Of a stretch of 64,000 bases of DNA, positions 56,387 to 64,000 are shown piece by piece; within the stretch, counting starts at the first letter, position 1, and each line of letters begins with the position of its first letter. Made by a program: the position numbers and the translations under genes. The notes under the pieces are model-generated. The model made no database searches. It was not told where the DNA came from and saw nothing but the letters and a program-made list of their open reading frames with translations. Where the stretch lies: positions 109,213-173,212 of the forward strand of contig NZ_JACHLI010000013.1 of assembly GCF_014204515.1 (NCBI RefSeq), written 5' to 3'. The stretch is from Pseudomonas nitroreducens. Its GTDB lineage: Bacteria > Pseudomonadota > Gammaproteobacteria > Pseudomonadales > Pseudomonadaceae.

Positions 56387-56672
56387 ACGGGGTCGATCCC
56401 TGGCAGTCAGGCGCGGCGACGACTCTTCAGGTCGTGTCCGACGTTTCTTGAGGCATCGCCATGGCGCGAGTGCGAGCGCGGCCCGGGATCGGGGCAGGGG
56501 AGGCGCGGCTCGCGGCGGGTCAGGGCGAGGCCGGCTGCTTCGCAAGGCAACGACGCGGGGTCGAGGCTCGGCGGGGCGTGCGATTGACTGGCCGGCGGGA
56601 CGTCGCGGGTAGCGACGGGCGCCGGTGGGAGGCTGGGTAAGCCGTCCGGATTATAGGGGCGGGCGGGGCGCC
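56387..56672. other. Intergenic gap with no recognised gene
   Basis: This GC-rich gap separates the MFS gene from the CorB-type gene on the minus strand. No ORF with a ribosome binding site, repeat or clear terminator is evident to me. Confidence 0.5.
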
Positions 56673-57965
56673 TCAGGCAAGTTCGTCGGCGTAGGGCTCT
56701 TTCGGCGGTGCGCCGGGCAACCAGGCGCGCACGCTTTTCACCCGGTTCTCGCCCGATTGCAGGATCTCCAGGCGATAGCGGCCGATCTTCAGGCACACCG
56801 CGCAATCGGGAATCTGTTCCAGCGCTTCGGTGACCAGGCCGTTGAGGGTCTTGGGGCCGTCGCTGGGCAACTGCCAGCCCAGGGCACGGTTGACGTCGCG
56901 CAGGTTGGCCGAGCCGTCGATGACGTAGGTGCCGTCGGCCTGGGGGTGGATATCCGGGTTGCGCAGGGTGTTCTGGTTGCTGAACTCGCCGACTATTTCT
57001 TCGAGGATGTCTTCCAGGGTGATGATGCCGATCACCTCGCCGTACTCGTCGACGACGATGCCGATGCGCCGCTTCTGCTTCTGGAAGTTGATCAGCTGGG
57101 TCGACAGCGGCGTGCTCTCGGGCACGAAGTAGGGCTCCAGGCACGCGGCCTTGAGGCTGTCCTTGGTCAGCTGGTTGTGGGTCAGCAGGCGGGCGATCTG
57201 GCGCATGTGCACCACGCCCTCGACCTGGTTGATGTCGTTGCGGAACACCGGCAGGCGGGTGTGGGTGGTGTTGCGCAGTTGGCCGATGATGGTTTCCAGC
57301 TCGTCGTCCAGGTCGATGCCCTGGACTTCGTTGCGCGGCACCATCAGGTCGTTCACCGTGATCTTTTCCAGGTCGAGGATGCTCAGCAGCATGTCCTGGC
57401 GGTTGTTGGTGAGCTTCTCCGCGGAATCGGTGACCACGCTGCGCAGCTCGTCGTTGCTCAGCGGCTTGTTGCCCTTCTGGGTCGGGTCGAGGCCGCCCAG
57501 GCGCAGCAGGCCGTTGCTGACGCCGTTCATCAGCCAGAGCAGCGGGGTGAACAGCTTCTGCATCCACAGCAGCGGCAGGCTGGCGGGGAAGGCCACGCGC
57601 TCGGGGCGCAGGGCGGCGTAGGTCTTGGGGGTGATCTCGCCGAAGATCAGCAGGACCAGCGTCAGCGCCACGGTGGCGATGGCCACGCCGGCCTCGCCCC
57701 ACAGGCGCAGGGCCAGCAGGGTCGCCAGCGACGAGGCGATGATGTTGACGAAGTTGTTGCCGATCAGGATGGTGCCCAGCAGCCGGTCGGTGCGCAGCAG
57801 CAGCCAGCTGGTACGGCGGGCGCCGCGGTTGCCCTGCTTGGACAGGTGGCGCAGGCGGTAGCGGTCGAGGCTGAGCATGCCGGTCTCGACGCTGGAGAAG
57901 AACGCCGAGCAGAGGATCAGGAAGATGAGCAGGCCGATCAGGTAGCCGGGGTGGATCTCTTCCAT
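56673..57965 (-). CDS. HlyC/CorC (CorB-type) membrane transport/resistance protein
   Basis: The 430-residue protein has an N-terminal DUF21 membrane domain with about four helices (FFSSVETGMLSLDRYRLRHL, IGNNFVNIIASSLATLLALR), a pair of CBS domains in the middle (about 195-330), and a C-terminal CorC/HlyC transporter-associated domain (VIDGSANLRDVNRALGW). Family members work in magnesium or cobalt efflux. The upstream CcsA-like gene lies 42 nt away on the same strand. Confidence 0.92.
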   Translation of the reverse strand: MEEIHPGYLIGLLIFLILCSAFFSSVETGMLSLDRYRLRHLSKQGNRGARRTSWLLLRTDRLLGTILIGNNFVNIIASSLATLLALRLWGEAGVAIATVALTLVLLIFGEITPKTYAALRPERVAFPASLPLLWMQKLFTPLLWLMNGVSNGLLRLGGLDPTQKGNKPLSNDELRSVVTDSAEKLTNNRQDMLLSILDLEKITVNDLMVPRNEVQGIDLDDELETIIGQLRNTTHTRLPVFRNDINQVEGVVHMRQIARLLTHNQLTKDSLKAACLEPYFVPESTPLSTQLINFQKQKRRIGIVVDEYGEVIGIITLEDILEEIVGEFSNQNTLRNPDIHPQADGTYVIDGSANLRDVNRALGWQLPSDGPKTLNGLVTEALEQIPDCAVCLKIGRYRLEILQSGENRVKSVRAWLPGAPPKEPYADELA

Positions 57966-58007
57966 GCGCGCAGGTCCTTCAGCGGCGCATCCGCGCCGCC
58001 GTTAGCG

Positions 58008-58808
58008 TCAGATGTGCAGGATGAATTCCTTGACCAGCTTGCTGCCGAAGTAGGCCAGCATCAGCAGGCAGAAACCCGCGAGGGTCCAGCGGATCGCCTT
58101 GTGGCCGCGCCAGCCGAGCTGGTGGCGACCCCACAGCAGCACGCCGAAGACCACCCAGGCGAAGCAGGAGAGGATGGTCTTGTGGGCCAGGTGCTGGGCG
58201 AACAGGTTGTCGACGAACAGCCAGCCGGAGATCAGCGACAGCGAGAGCAGCGACCAGCCGCCCCAGAGGAAGCCGAACAGCAGGCTTTCCATGGTCTGCA
58301 GCGGTGGGAAGTTGCGGATCAGCCCCGACGGGTGCTTGTGCTTGAGCTGATGGTCCTGCACCAGCAGGAGCAGCGCCTGCACCACCGCGATGGTCAGCAG
58401 GCCATAGGCCAGGATCGACAGCAGGATGTGGGCGAGGATGCCCGGCTGCTCGTTGATCGGCTCGATGGTGCCGTGGGGCATCAGCGCGGCCAGCAGGGTG
58501 GTCAGCGCGCCCAGCGGATAGAGCACGATCAGCAGGTTGTGCACCGGGATGCGCAGGCAGGCCAGCAGGGTCAGCGCGGTGACGGCGGCGGAGATCAGGC
58601 TGGCGGCATTGAAGAAGTCCAGCGTCAGGCCGGCCGGCGTCAGCAGCTCGCGGCTCAGGGCGTAGGCCTGGCAGAGCAGGGCGAGCAGGCCCAGCAGGAG
58701 GAGCAGCGGTTTCTGCGGCGGGGTGCGGCGGGCCAGGCTTGCGCCCTGGTAGACGGTGGTGCCGATATAAAGGACGGCGGCGATCAGGCTGGGCAGCAGA
58801 GGTTGCAT
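58008..58808 (-). CDS. CcsA/YpjD-type inner-membrane protein
   Basis: The 266-residue protein has eight hydrophobic segments and belongs to the cytochrome c assembly (CcsA/YpjD) membrane family. Histidines in ALMPHGTIEP, AHILLSILAYGLL and AQHLAHKTILSCFAW could be heme or substrate contacts. No WWD heme-handling motif as in CcmC/CcsA is obvious, so a role outside cytochrome maturation is likely. AAGGA precedes the ATG. It diverges from ffh. Confidence 0.85.
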   Translation of the reverse strand: MQPLLPSLIAAVLYIGTTVYQGASLARRTPPQKPLLLLLGLLALLCQAYALSRELLTPAGLTLDFFNAASLISAAVTALTLLACLRIPVHNLLIVLYPLGALTTLLAALMPHGTIEPINEQPGILAHILLSILAYGLLTIAVVQALLLLVQDHQLKHKHPSGLIRNFPPLQTMESLLFGFLWGGWSLLSLSLISGWLFVDNLFAQHLAHKTILSCFAWVVFGVLLWGRHQLGWRGHKAIRWTLAGFCLLMLAYFGSKLVKEFILHI

Positions 58809-58947
58809 AAGTCCTTGGAACAGTCCTTCGACAAGGGGACCCGAAAGGTGCTGAGTTTGGCACAGATCGCCCGCGCCTAGAAAGCCGCTGAGAACAGTTC
58901 GCTTCTGGCCTGCGAAGCCGTCCGCCATCCAGGGATCATCGGCGGTG

Positions 58948-58974
58948 TTGGCGCTGGCCGCACTTCGCTATAAT
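58948..58974 (+). promoter_or_regulatory. ffh promoter
   Basis: A perfect TATAAT (58969-58974) lies 55 nt before the ffh ATG, with a poor -35 candidate TTGGCG (58948-58953) at 15 nt spacing. Confidence 0.6.
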
Positions 58975-59029
58975 CGGCCGCTTGCTGACAAGCCAAACTT
59001 AGGCCCGACCGGGCTGATTAGGAACGCGC

Positions 59030-60403
59030 ATGTTCGAAAACCTTACAGATCGCCTCTCGCAAACGCTGCGCCACGTCACCGGCAAGGCCAAGCTGACCGA
59101 GGACAACATCAAGGACACGCTCCGCGAAGTGCGGATGGCCCTGCTGGAGGCCGACGTGGCCCTGCCGGTGGTCAAGGACTTCGTCGCCAGGATCAAGGAT
59201 CGCGCGGTCGGCACCGAGGTTTCCAAGAGCCTGACCCCGGGCCAGGCTTTCGTGAAGATCGTCCAGGCCGAACTGGTCGAGCTGATGGGCGCGGCCAACG
59301 AGGACCTCGACCTCGCCGCCGCTCCGCCGGCGGTCATCCTGATGGCCGGCCTGCAGGGCGCGGGCAAGACCACCACCGCCGGCAAGCTGGCGCGCTTCCT
59401 TAAGGAGCGCAAGAAGAAATCCGTGCTGCTGGTGTCCGCCGACGTCTACCGCCCGGCGGCGATCAAGCAGCTGGAGACCCTGGCCAACGATCTGGACGTG
59501 ACCTTCTTCCCGTCCGATACCAGCCAGAAGCCCGTGGACATCGCCGAGGCGGCGATCCGCGAGGCCAAGCTGAAGTTCATCGACGTGGTCATCGTCGACA
59601 CCGCCGGCCGTCTGCACATCGACGCCGACATGATGGACGAGATCAAGCAGGTCCACGCGGCGATCAAGCCGGTGGAAACCCTGTTCGTGGTCGACGCCAT
59701 GACCGGCCAGGACGCCGCCAACACCGCCAAGGCCTTCAACGATGCGCTGCCGCTGACCGGCGTGGTGCTGACCAAGGTCGACGGCGACGCCCGTGGTGGT
59801 GCGGCGCTGTCGGTGCGCGCCATCACCGGCAAGCCGATCAAGTTCCTCGGCATGGGCGAGAAGAGCGAAGCGCTCGATCCGTTCCACCCCGACCGCGTGG
59901 CCTCGCGCATCCTCGGCATGGGTGACGTGCTCAGCCTGATCGAGCAGGCCGAGCAGAACATGGACCGCGAGAAGGCCGAGAAGCTCGCGAAGAAGATCAA
60001 GAAGGGCAAGGGTTTCGACCTGGAAGACTTCCGCGATCAGCTGCAACAGATGAAGAACATGGGCGGCCTGGGCAGCCTGATGGACAAGCTGCCGATGCTC
60101 GGCGGCGTCAACCTGTCGCAGATGGGCAACGCGCAGAACGCGGCGGAGAAGCAGTTCAAGCAGATGGAGGCGATCATCAACTCCATGACCCCCGCCGAGC
60201 GCCGCGATCCGGAAGTCATCAGCGGTTCGCGCAAGCGCCGTATCGCCATGGGTTCGGGTACCCAGGTGCAGGACGTGGGTCGCCTCATCAAGCAGCACAA
60301 GCAGATGCAGAAGATGATGAAGAAGGTCACCGCCAAGGGCGGCATGGCCAAGATGATGCGCGGCATGGGGAGCATGTTCCCCGGCGGCATGCCCAAGATG
60401 TGA
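59030..60403 (+). CDS. ffh: Signal recognition particle protein Ffh
   Basis: Ffh is the SRP GTPase that, with 4.5S RNA, targets membrane proteins to SecYEG. The 457-residue protein has the N domain, a G domain with GLQGAGKTTTAGKLA (near residue 106) and DTAGRLHIDADMMDE, and a Met-rich M domain after about 300 (EKQFKQMEAIINSMTP, HKQMQKMMKKV) that binds signal peptides and 4.5S RNA. A perfect TATAAT lies upstream. Confidence 0.97.
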   Translation: MFENLTDRLSQTLRHVTGKAKLTEDNIKDTLREVRMALLEADVALPVVKDFVARIKDRAVGTEVSKSLTPGQAFVKIVQAELVELMGAANEDLDLAAAPPAVILMAGLQGAGKTTTAGKLARFLKERKKKSVLLVSADVYRPAAIKQLETLANDLDVTFFPSDTSQKPVDIAEAAIREAKLKFIDVVIVDTAGRLHIDADMMDEIKQVHAAIKPVETLFVVDAMTGQDAANTAKAFNDALPLTGVVLTKVDGDARGGAALSVRAITGKPIKFLGMGEKSEALDPFHPDRVASRILGMGDVLSLIEQAEQNMDREKAEKLAKKIKKGKGFDLEDFRDQLQQMKNMGGLGSLMDKLPMLGGVNLSQMGNAQNAAEKQFKQMEAIINSMTPAERRDPEVISGSRKRRIAMGSGTQVQDVGRLIKQHKQMQKMMKKVTAKGGMAKMMRGMGSMFPGGMPKM

Positions 60404-60445
60404 GGCCAGACGGCTCGCCGCCCGGCGGGCCGGACGCGCTGCGGC

Positions 60446-60474
60446 TTGCGGCGCGGGGCTTTAGCTCATAGAAT
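60446..60474 (+). promoter_or_regulatory. rpsP operon promoter
   Basis: TTGCGG (60446-60451) and TAGAAT (60469-60474) are spaced by exactly 17 nt, about 75 nt before rpsP. Confidence 0.7.
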
Positions 60475-60481
60475 ATGCGGC

Positions 60482-60519
60482 CTTTCGGGCTATGTGCCCG
60501 AGGGCTGCATTTCTTTTTT
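60482..60519 (+). promoter_or_regulatory. 5'-terminal hairpin plus T-rich tract in the rpsP leader
   Basis: CTTTCGGGC, TATGT loop and GCCCGAGGG form a stem (60482-60504) near the expected transcript start, followed by CTGCATTTCTTTTTT. It may stabilise the mRNA 5' end or attenuate the operon. Confidence 0.4.
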
Positions 60520-60547
60520 GCAAGCAAACCATAGGAACAACGTACGC

Positions 60548-60796
60548 ATGGTAACCATTCGTCTGGCTCGTGGCGGCTCCAAGAAGCGCCCGTTCTATCA
60601 CCTGACCGTGACCAACAGCCGCAACGCTCGTGACGGCCGTTTCGTCGAGCGCGTCGGCTTCTTCAACCCCGTTGCAACTGGTGCCGAGGTCAAGGTCTCG
60701 ATCAACCAGGAGCGTCTGAACTACTGGCTGAGCCAAGGCGCTCAACCGTCTGAGCGTGTTGCTCAGCTGATCAAGGACGCCGCCAAGGCTGCCTGA
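60548..60796 (+). CDS. rpsP: 30S ribosomal protein S16
   Basis: S16 is a primary assembly protein of the 30S body. The 82-residue product matches the family from MVTIRLARGGSKKRPFYHLTVTNSR through FFNPVATG to the C-terminal helix. The start at 60548 excludes 34 codons of upstream open frame. It heads the conserved rpsP-rimM-trmD-rplS operon. Confidence 0.97.
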   Translation: MVTIRLARGGSKKRPFYHLTVTNSRNARDGRFVERVGFFNPVATGAEVKVSINQERLNYWLSQGAQPSERVAQLIKDAAKAA

Positions 60797-60801
60797 GATC
60801 G

Positions 60802-61338
60802 ATGAACACGAATACTGCTCCCGCCGAGGAGATGGTTGTTCTCGGCAAGATCGTATCGGTGCACGGTATTCGTGGTGAGGTGAAGGTGTATTCCTTTACC
60901 GATCCGTTGGACAACCTGCTGGATTACCGTCGCTGGACGCTCAGGCGTGGCAACGAGGTCCGACAGGCTGAGCTGGTTCAAGGTCGCGTGCAGGGCAATG
61001 TCCTGGTCGCGAAGCTGAAGGGTCTGGAAGATCGCGAGATCGCCCGCACCTTCGCCGAATTCGAAATCCTGGTCCCGCGCAGCGAGCTGCCGGTGCTGGA
61101 TGATGGCGAGTTCTACTGGAGCCAGTTGGAAGGTCTCAAGGTGATCGACCAGAACGGGCAACTGTTCGGGATTCTCGACCACATGCTGGAGACCGGCGCC
61201 AACGATGTGATGGTAGTCAAGCCCTGCGCAGGCAGCCTGGACGACCGTGAACGCCTGCTCCCGTATACGGATCAGTGCGTGCAATCGGTGGACCTGGAAG
61301 CCGGCGAGATGCGGGTGGACTGGGACGCGGATTTCTAA
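60802..61338 (+). CDS. rimM: Ribosome maturation factor RimM
   Basis: RimM assists 30S head assembly by acting on S19 and 16S rRNA. The 178-residue protein has the N-terminal VVLGKIVSVHGIRGEVKVYSFTD barrel and the C-terminal PRC-barrel (FYWSQLEGLKVIDQNGQLFG, ETGANDVMVVKP). It starts 5 nt after rpsP and ends 3 nt before the predicted trmD start, as usual for this operon. Confidence 0.97.
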   Translation: MNTNTAPAEEMVVLGKIVSVHGIRGEVKVYSFTDPLDNLLDYRRWTLRRGNEVRQAELVQGRVQGNVLVAKLKGLEDREIARTFAEFEILVPRSELPVLDDGEFYWSQLEGLKVIDQNGQLFGILDHMLETGANDVMVVKPCAGSLDDRERLLPYTDQCVQSVDLEAGEMRVDWDADF

Positions 61339-61341
61339 CCC

Positions 61342-62106
61342 GTGGATGAGAGCCCTCAGCCGATGTGGATAGGAGTCATCAGCATCTTTCCGGAGATGTT
61401 TCGCGCCATCAGCGACTATGGCATCACGAGTCGCGCGGTCAAGCAGGAGCTGATTCAGCTGCAGTGCTTCAACCCGCGAAGCAACACCGAGGACCGTCAC
61501 CAGACGGTGGACGACCGGCCTTTCGGCGGTGGTCCCGGCATGGTGATGAAAATCAAGCCGCTCGAAGGCGCACTGGGCGATGCCCGGCAAGCCGCAGGCG
61601 GTCCGGTGAAGGTGATCTACCTCTCGCCGCAAGGTCGCAAGCTGACGCAGGCGGCCGTGAAGGAACTGGCGAACGAGGAACGATTGATCCTGATCGCCGG
61701 GCGTTACGAAGGCATCGACGAGCGCTTCATTGAAGAGCATGTCGATGAGGAATGGTCAGTTGGCGATTATGTCCTGTCCGGGGGTGAGCTTCCGGCCATG
61801 GTGCTGATTGACGCGGTCACGCGGTTGTTGCCCGGTGCACTGGGCCACGTGGACTCCGCCGAGGAGGACTCCTTCACGGATGGCCTGCTCGACTGTCCGC
61901 ACTACACCCGACCCGAGGTGTACGCAGACAAACGTGTTCCGGAGGTGCTGCTCAGCGGCAACCACGAACACATCCGGCGCTGGCGTTTGCAGCAGTCCTT
62001 AGGCAGGACCTGGGAACGACGTGCCGATCTTCTGGATTGCCGCTCGCTTTCTGGAGAAGAGAAAAAGCTGCTGGAGGAATACATCCGCCAGCGGAACGAT
62101 AGTTAA
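61342..62106 (+). CDS. trmD: tRNA (guanine-N1-)-methyltransferase TrmD
   Basis: TrmD methylates G37 of many tRNAs with S-adenosylmethionine. The 254-residue protein has ISIFPEMFRAISDYGITSRAVK, DDRPFGGGPGMVMK, the trefoil-knot LIAGRYEGIDERFIEEHVD and YVLSGGELPAM motifs. GTG at 61342 gives a short N-terminal extension; the ATG at 61363 (MWIGVISIFPE) is a plausible alternative. Neither has a strong ribosome binding site, which may reflect coupling to rimM. Confidence 0.95.
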   Translation: MDESPQPMWIGVISIFPEMFRAISDYGITSRAVKQELIQLQCFNPRSNTEDRHQTVDDRPFGGGPGMVMKIKPLEGALGDARQAAGGPVKVIYLSPQGRKLTQAAVKELANEERLILIAGRYEGIDERFIEEHVDEEWSVGDYVLSGGELPAMVLIDAVTRLLPGALGHVDSAEEDSFTDGLLDCPHYTRPEVYADKRVPEVLLSGNHEHIRRWRLQQSLGRTWERRADLLDCRSLSGEEKKLLEEYIRQRNDS

Positions 62107-62149
62107 CGTATCGATGGCCCGCGCCGAGCGCAGGTCTTAGGAGCACGAA

Positions 62150-62500
62150 ATGACCAACAAGATCATTCAGCAGATCGAAGCTGAACAGATGAGCAAAGAG
62201 ATTCCGGCGTTCGCCCCCGGCGACACCGTAATCGTCCAGGTTAAAGTGAAGGAAGGCGACCGTCAGCGTCTGCAGGCCTTCGAAGGCGTTGTCATCGGCA
62301 AGCGTAACCGCGGCCTGAACAGTGCTTTCACCGTTCGCAAGATCTCCAACGGCGTAGGCGTAGAGCGTACCTTCCAGACCTACAGCCCGCTGGTTGACAG
62401 CATCTCCGTCAAGCGTCGCGGCGACGTGCGCAAGGCCAAGCTGTACTACCTCCGCGAACTGTCCGGCAAGGCAGCTCGTATCAAGGAAAAACTGGCCTAA
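62150..62500 (+). CDS. rplS: 50S ribosomal protein L19
   Basis: L19 sits at the 30S-50S interface. The 116-residue product matches the family from MTNKIIQQIEAEQMSKEIP through the FEGVVIGKRNRGLNSAFTVRK core to a basic C-terminus. AGGAGC precedes the ATG. It ends the rpsP operon and is followed by a strong terminator. Confidence 0.97.
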   Translation: MTNKIIQQIEAEQMSKEIPAFAPGDTVIVQVKVKEGDRQRLQAFEGVVIGKRNRGLNSAFTVRKISNGVGVERTFQTYSPLVDSISVKRRGDVRKAKLYYLRELSGKAARIKEKLA

Positions 62501-62518
62501 GTCGCCGGTTCTTCCCCG

Positions 62519-62548
62519 AAAAAAGCAGCCCACGGGCTGCTTTTTTCT
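62519..62548 (+). terminator. Intrinsic terminator of the rpsP-rplS operon
   Basis: AAAAAAGCAGCC, CACG loop and GGCTGCTTTTTT then CTTG lies 18 nt after the rplS stop. Confidence 0.92.
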
Positions 62549-62661
62549 TGCCTGTGTGTTTTTCGCTCTTTAATTGGACGCCCCATCTGCCCCGGCAGCG
62601 CATTAGAAGCACAACACCCGCAGCACCGGCAGCCACCCTCAGTGCATCAGGTAGCAGTGGC

Positions 62662-63075
62662 ATGAGCCCCAGAGAACAGGAAATCCTCCGTCGTACGGAG
62701 CTGTCCGAAACCCGCGTGACCAAGGCGATCTTCCCGCCCACCACCAACCACCACAACACCCTGTTCGGCGGCACCGCGCTGGCCTGGATGGACGAGGTCT
62801 CGTTCATCGCCGCGACGCGCTTCTGCCGGCTGCCGCTGGTGACCGTGTCCACCGACCGCATCGATTTCAAGCACCCGATCCCCGCCGGCTCCATCGTCGA
62901 GCTGATCGGCCGGGTGGTGAAGGTGGGCAACACCAGCCTCAAGGTCGAAGTGGAAGTGTTCGTCGAGAGCATGTCCGCAGACGGTCGCGAGAAGGCCATC
63001 CATGGGCTGTTCAGCTTTGTCGCCATCGATGACGAGAAGCGCCCGGTGCCGGTCCTGACCGGCTTCGAAGACTGA
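62662..63075 (+). CDS. Acyl-CoA thioesterase (YciA-like hotdog)
   Basis: The 137-residue protein is a hotdog-fold thioesterase with the motif FPPTTNHHNTLFGGTALAWMDE, the RFCRLPLVTVSTDRIDFKHPIPAGS stretch and the VEVFVESMSADGREKAIHGLFSFVAID C-terminal half of the YciA/BFIT-type acyl-CoA thioesterases. The frame opens 38 codons upstream; the ATG at 62662 gives a typical length though its ribosome binding site is weak. A very long terminator hairpin follows. Confidence 0.88.
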   Translation: MSPREQEILRRTELSETRVTKAIFPPTTNHHNTLFGGTALAWMDEVSFIAATRFCRLPLVTVSTDRIDFKHPIPAGSIVELIGRVVKVGNTSLKVEVEVFVESMSADGREKAIHGLFSFVAIDDEKRPVPVLTGFED

Positions 63076-63115
63076 AATACAAGAAGGCGCCCTTGGGCGC
63101 CTTCTTGTATTTCGG
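63075..63115. terminator. Long perfect hairpin after the thioesterase gene
   Basis: Eighteen-base arms from AAATACAAGAAGGCGCCC to GGGCGCCTTCTTGTATTT face each other around a two-base gap. They overlap the stop codon. The unusually long perfect stem is a probable terminator. Confidence 0.85.
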
Positions 63116-63129
63116 TGGGAGCAGCTTTT

Positions 63130-63198
63130 CGTAGGAGCGAGCTTGCTCGCGAACGCATATCGCCGGAGATCCCCGTGTTGTGCGGTTCGCGAGCAAGG
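63130..63198. repeat. GTAGGAGCGAGCTTGCTCGCG-type repeat with inverted partner
   Basis: CGTAGGAGCGAGC plus TTGCTCGCGAAC is partly mirrored by GTTCGCGAGCAAGG near 63185. Same family as 35464 and 43665. Confidence 0.8.
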
Positions 63199-63232
63199 AC
63201 TGGGCGCGCCCCTCGGCCCTGCACGAAGGGTG

Positions 63233-63937
63233 TCAGTGGCGCAGGCTGATCTTCAGCGACGCCTGGGACAGGTCGATGTTCTGCAGGCTCAGGCTGCCCA
63301 TGCTCTGGGTCTTGGGTGCGCCGGCGACGCGGATGTTGTCGAAGCGCACTTCGCCGATCGAACTGGGCAGGCGCACGTTGATGGTGCCGTCGGCATTCAG
63401 TGAGGAGGAGGCGTGCAGGGTGTCGTACTTCACGTCCTGCAGCGAAGTCTCGGCGTCCAGGCTGTCCACCACCGGCATCACCAGGCGCGACAGCTGCTTG
63501 ATGGTGCCGACGCCGTCACCGCTTTCCGCGCTGACCAGCAGGCCCTGCAGGGTGTCGTCGAAACCCTGGGCGCTGACGTCGCTCATCTCGCGGTCGCTCA
63601 GCGGCTTCAGGCCCTTGGGCGCCTCGTGGCGGGTGATGCTGGTCGGCGCCTGGCGCTGCACGTCGGCACTGGCCAGCTGGAACGGGCTGAGCAGGGCGGC
63701 GACCAGGGTTGCGGCCAGGCGCAGGTTGTTCTGCTTCTTCAGTGCGCGGCCAAGCTGGCGTTCGCTGATCCAGCCCTGCTGGATCAGGGTTTCGCCCAGG
63801 CGCAGTCCGTTGCTGAGCTGGAGCTGGATGGCCTTATCCAGCTGTTGCGAGGTGATCAGGCCCTTGCTGACAAGGATCTGGCCGAGGCGGGAGTTCTGTT
63901 GACTGTGGTTTGGCCCCCTGTATCTGAGGGCAGGGCC
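63233..63937 (-). CDS. Protein with GspE-N-like repeats, TM segment and secreted tail; no canonical start codon
   Basis: The frame is open from 63937 to the stop at 63235 (about 234 codons). Its first part reads NSRLGQILVSKGLITSQQLD then IQLQLSNGLRLGETLIQQGW and ISERQLGRALKKQ, two repeats like the GspE/T2SS-E N-terminal domain. A hydrophobic segment NLRLAATLVAALLSPFQLASA follows, then a polar tail (SITRHEAPKGLKPLSDREMS) without a recognised fold. No ATG, GTG or TTG lies in frame before the repeats; the first standard start is GTG at 63661, which would lose them. A rare start, a frameshift near 63915-63941, or sequencing error are possible. Confidence 0.55.
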   Translation of the reverse strand, partial: GPALRYRGPNHSQQNSRLGQILVSKGLITSQQLDKAIQLQLSNGLRLGETLIQQGWISERQLGRALKKQNNLRLAATLVAALLSPFQLASADVQRQAPTSITRHEAPKGLKPLSDREMSDVSAQGFDDTLQGLLVSAESGDGVGTIKQLSRLVMPVVDSLDAETSLQDVKYDTLHASSSLNADGTINVRLPSSIGEVRFDNIRVAGAPKTQSMGSLSLQNIDLSQASLKISLRH

Positions 63938-63963
63938 TCACGCTTAAACTAGGAGATAGTCTT

Positions 63964-64000
63964 GTGACTGGTTTTAAGCGTATGCCCAATGGAAGTGATG
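63964..64000 (+). CDS. Start of an unidentified plus-strand gene (3' truncated)
   Basis: AGGAG (63951-63955) lies eight bases before GTG at 63964, from which MTGFKRMPNGSD is readable to the window edge. An in-frame ATG at 63982 is an alternative. Too little is visible to name it. Confidence 0.4.
   Translation, partial: MTGFKRMPNGSD

Overview
The window is a chromosomal segment of a high-GC gammaproteobacterium, almost certainly a Pseudomonas. This rests on the proteins (PilF, OprC, an OprD-family porin, MltF, the long LeuA form) and on a gene order that matches, from memory, the P. aeruginosa secF-suhB-isc-ndk-rlmN-pilF-ispG-hisS-bamB-der stretch and the leuA-oprC, guaBA, purL and ffh-rpsP-rimM-trmD-rplS blocks. 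Species cannot be fixed from the sequence alone. I see no rRNA, tRNA, CRISPR array, prophage, transposase or integrase. Most of it is core genome; the variable material is short palindromic repeats and a few accessory genes.

Layout. 0-2.6 kb: end of secF, a glycine-zipper envelope protein, suhB (minus). 2.7-9.9 kb: trmJ-cysE, then the complete iron-sulfur assembly operon iscR-iscS-iscU-iscA-hscB-hscA-fdx-iscX behind a recognisable IscR-type operator. 10-19.5 kb: ndk behind a structured leader, then rlmN-pilF-rodZ-like-ispG-hisS-yfgM-bamB-der, closely packed. 19.5-26.6 kb: a keto-acid aminotransferase with an overlapping omega-amidase, an aldo/keto reductase, an OprD-family porin with a spinster-type MFS transporter, and a small membrane protein. 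26.7-28.5 kb: leuA (minus), preceded by a 25-codon leucine-rich leader ORF not previously called here.

28.7-34 kb is the most coherent accessory module: a Met/His-rich DUF2946 protein, the TonB-dependent copper receptor OprC with all four copper-ligand residues, a PepSY membrane protein with a Met/His-rich loop, a PCu(A)C copper chaperone and a GNAT acetyltransferase, all on the plus strand. It reads as a copper acquisition system. 34-37.8 kb (minus): M23 peptidase, DUF2809 protein, VanX-type dipeptidase, xseA. 38-43.3 kb: guaB-guaA, then a Tat-exported multicopper oxidase behind a 236-nt leader with strong hairpins, and tadA. 43.3-43.9 kb is a gene-free repeat block. 43.9-54.9 kb: mltF, purL, a CDGSH protein, a NIF3-like small protein, an L,D-transpeptidase, two Nudix hydrolases, a gamma carbonic anhydrase, a DUF1289 protein, purT and an SGNH hydrolase. 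55-58.8 kb (minus): MFS transporter, CorB/CorC-type protein, CcsA-like protein. 59-62.5 kb: ffh, then rpsP-rimM-trmD-rplS. The end holds a thioesterase, a minus-strand protein with a GspE-N-like region and no canonical start, and the first codons of a plus-strand gene.

Three families of imperfect palindromic repeats recur between genes. Two of them sit side by side in the same order at 21.5 kb and 35.4 kb. The best leads for new biology are the leuA leader, the copper module, the structured leaders before the multicopper oxidase and ndk, and the start-less minus-strand gene at the right edge. All functional statements come from motif reading and memory of the families; no database search was run.
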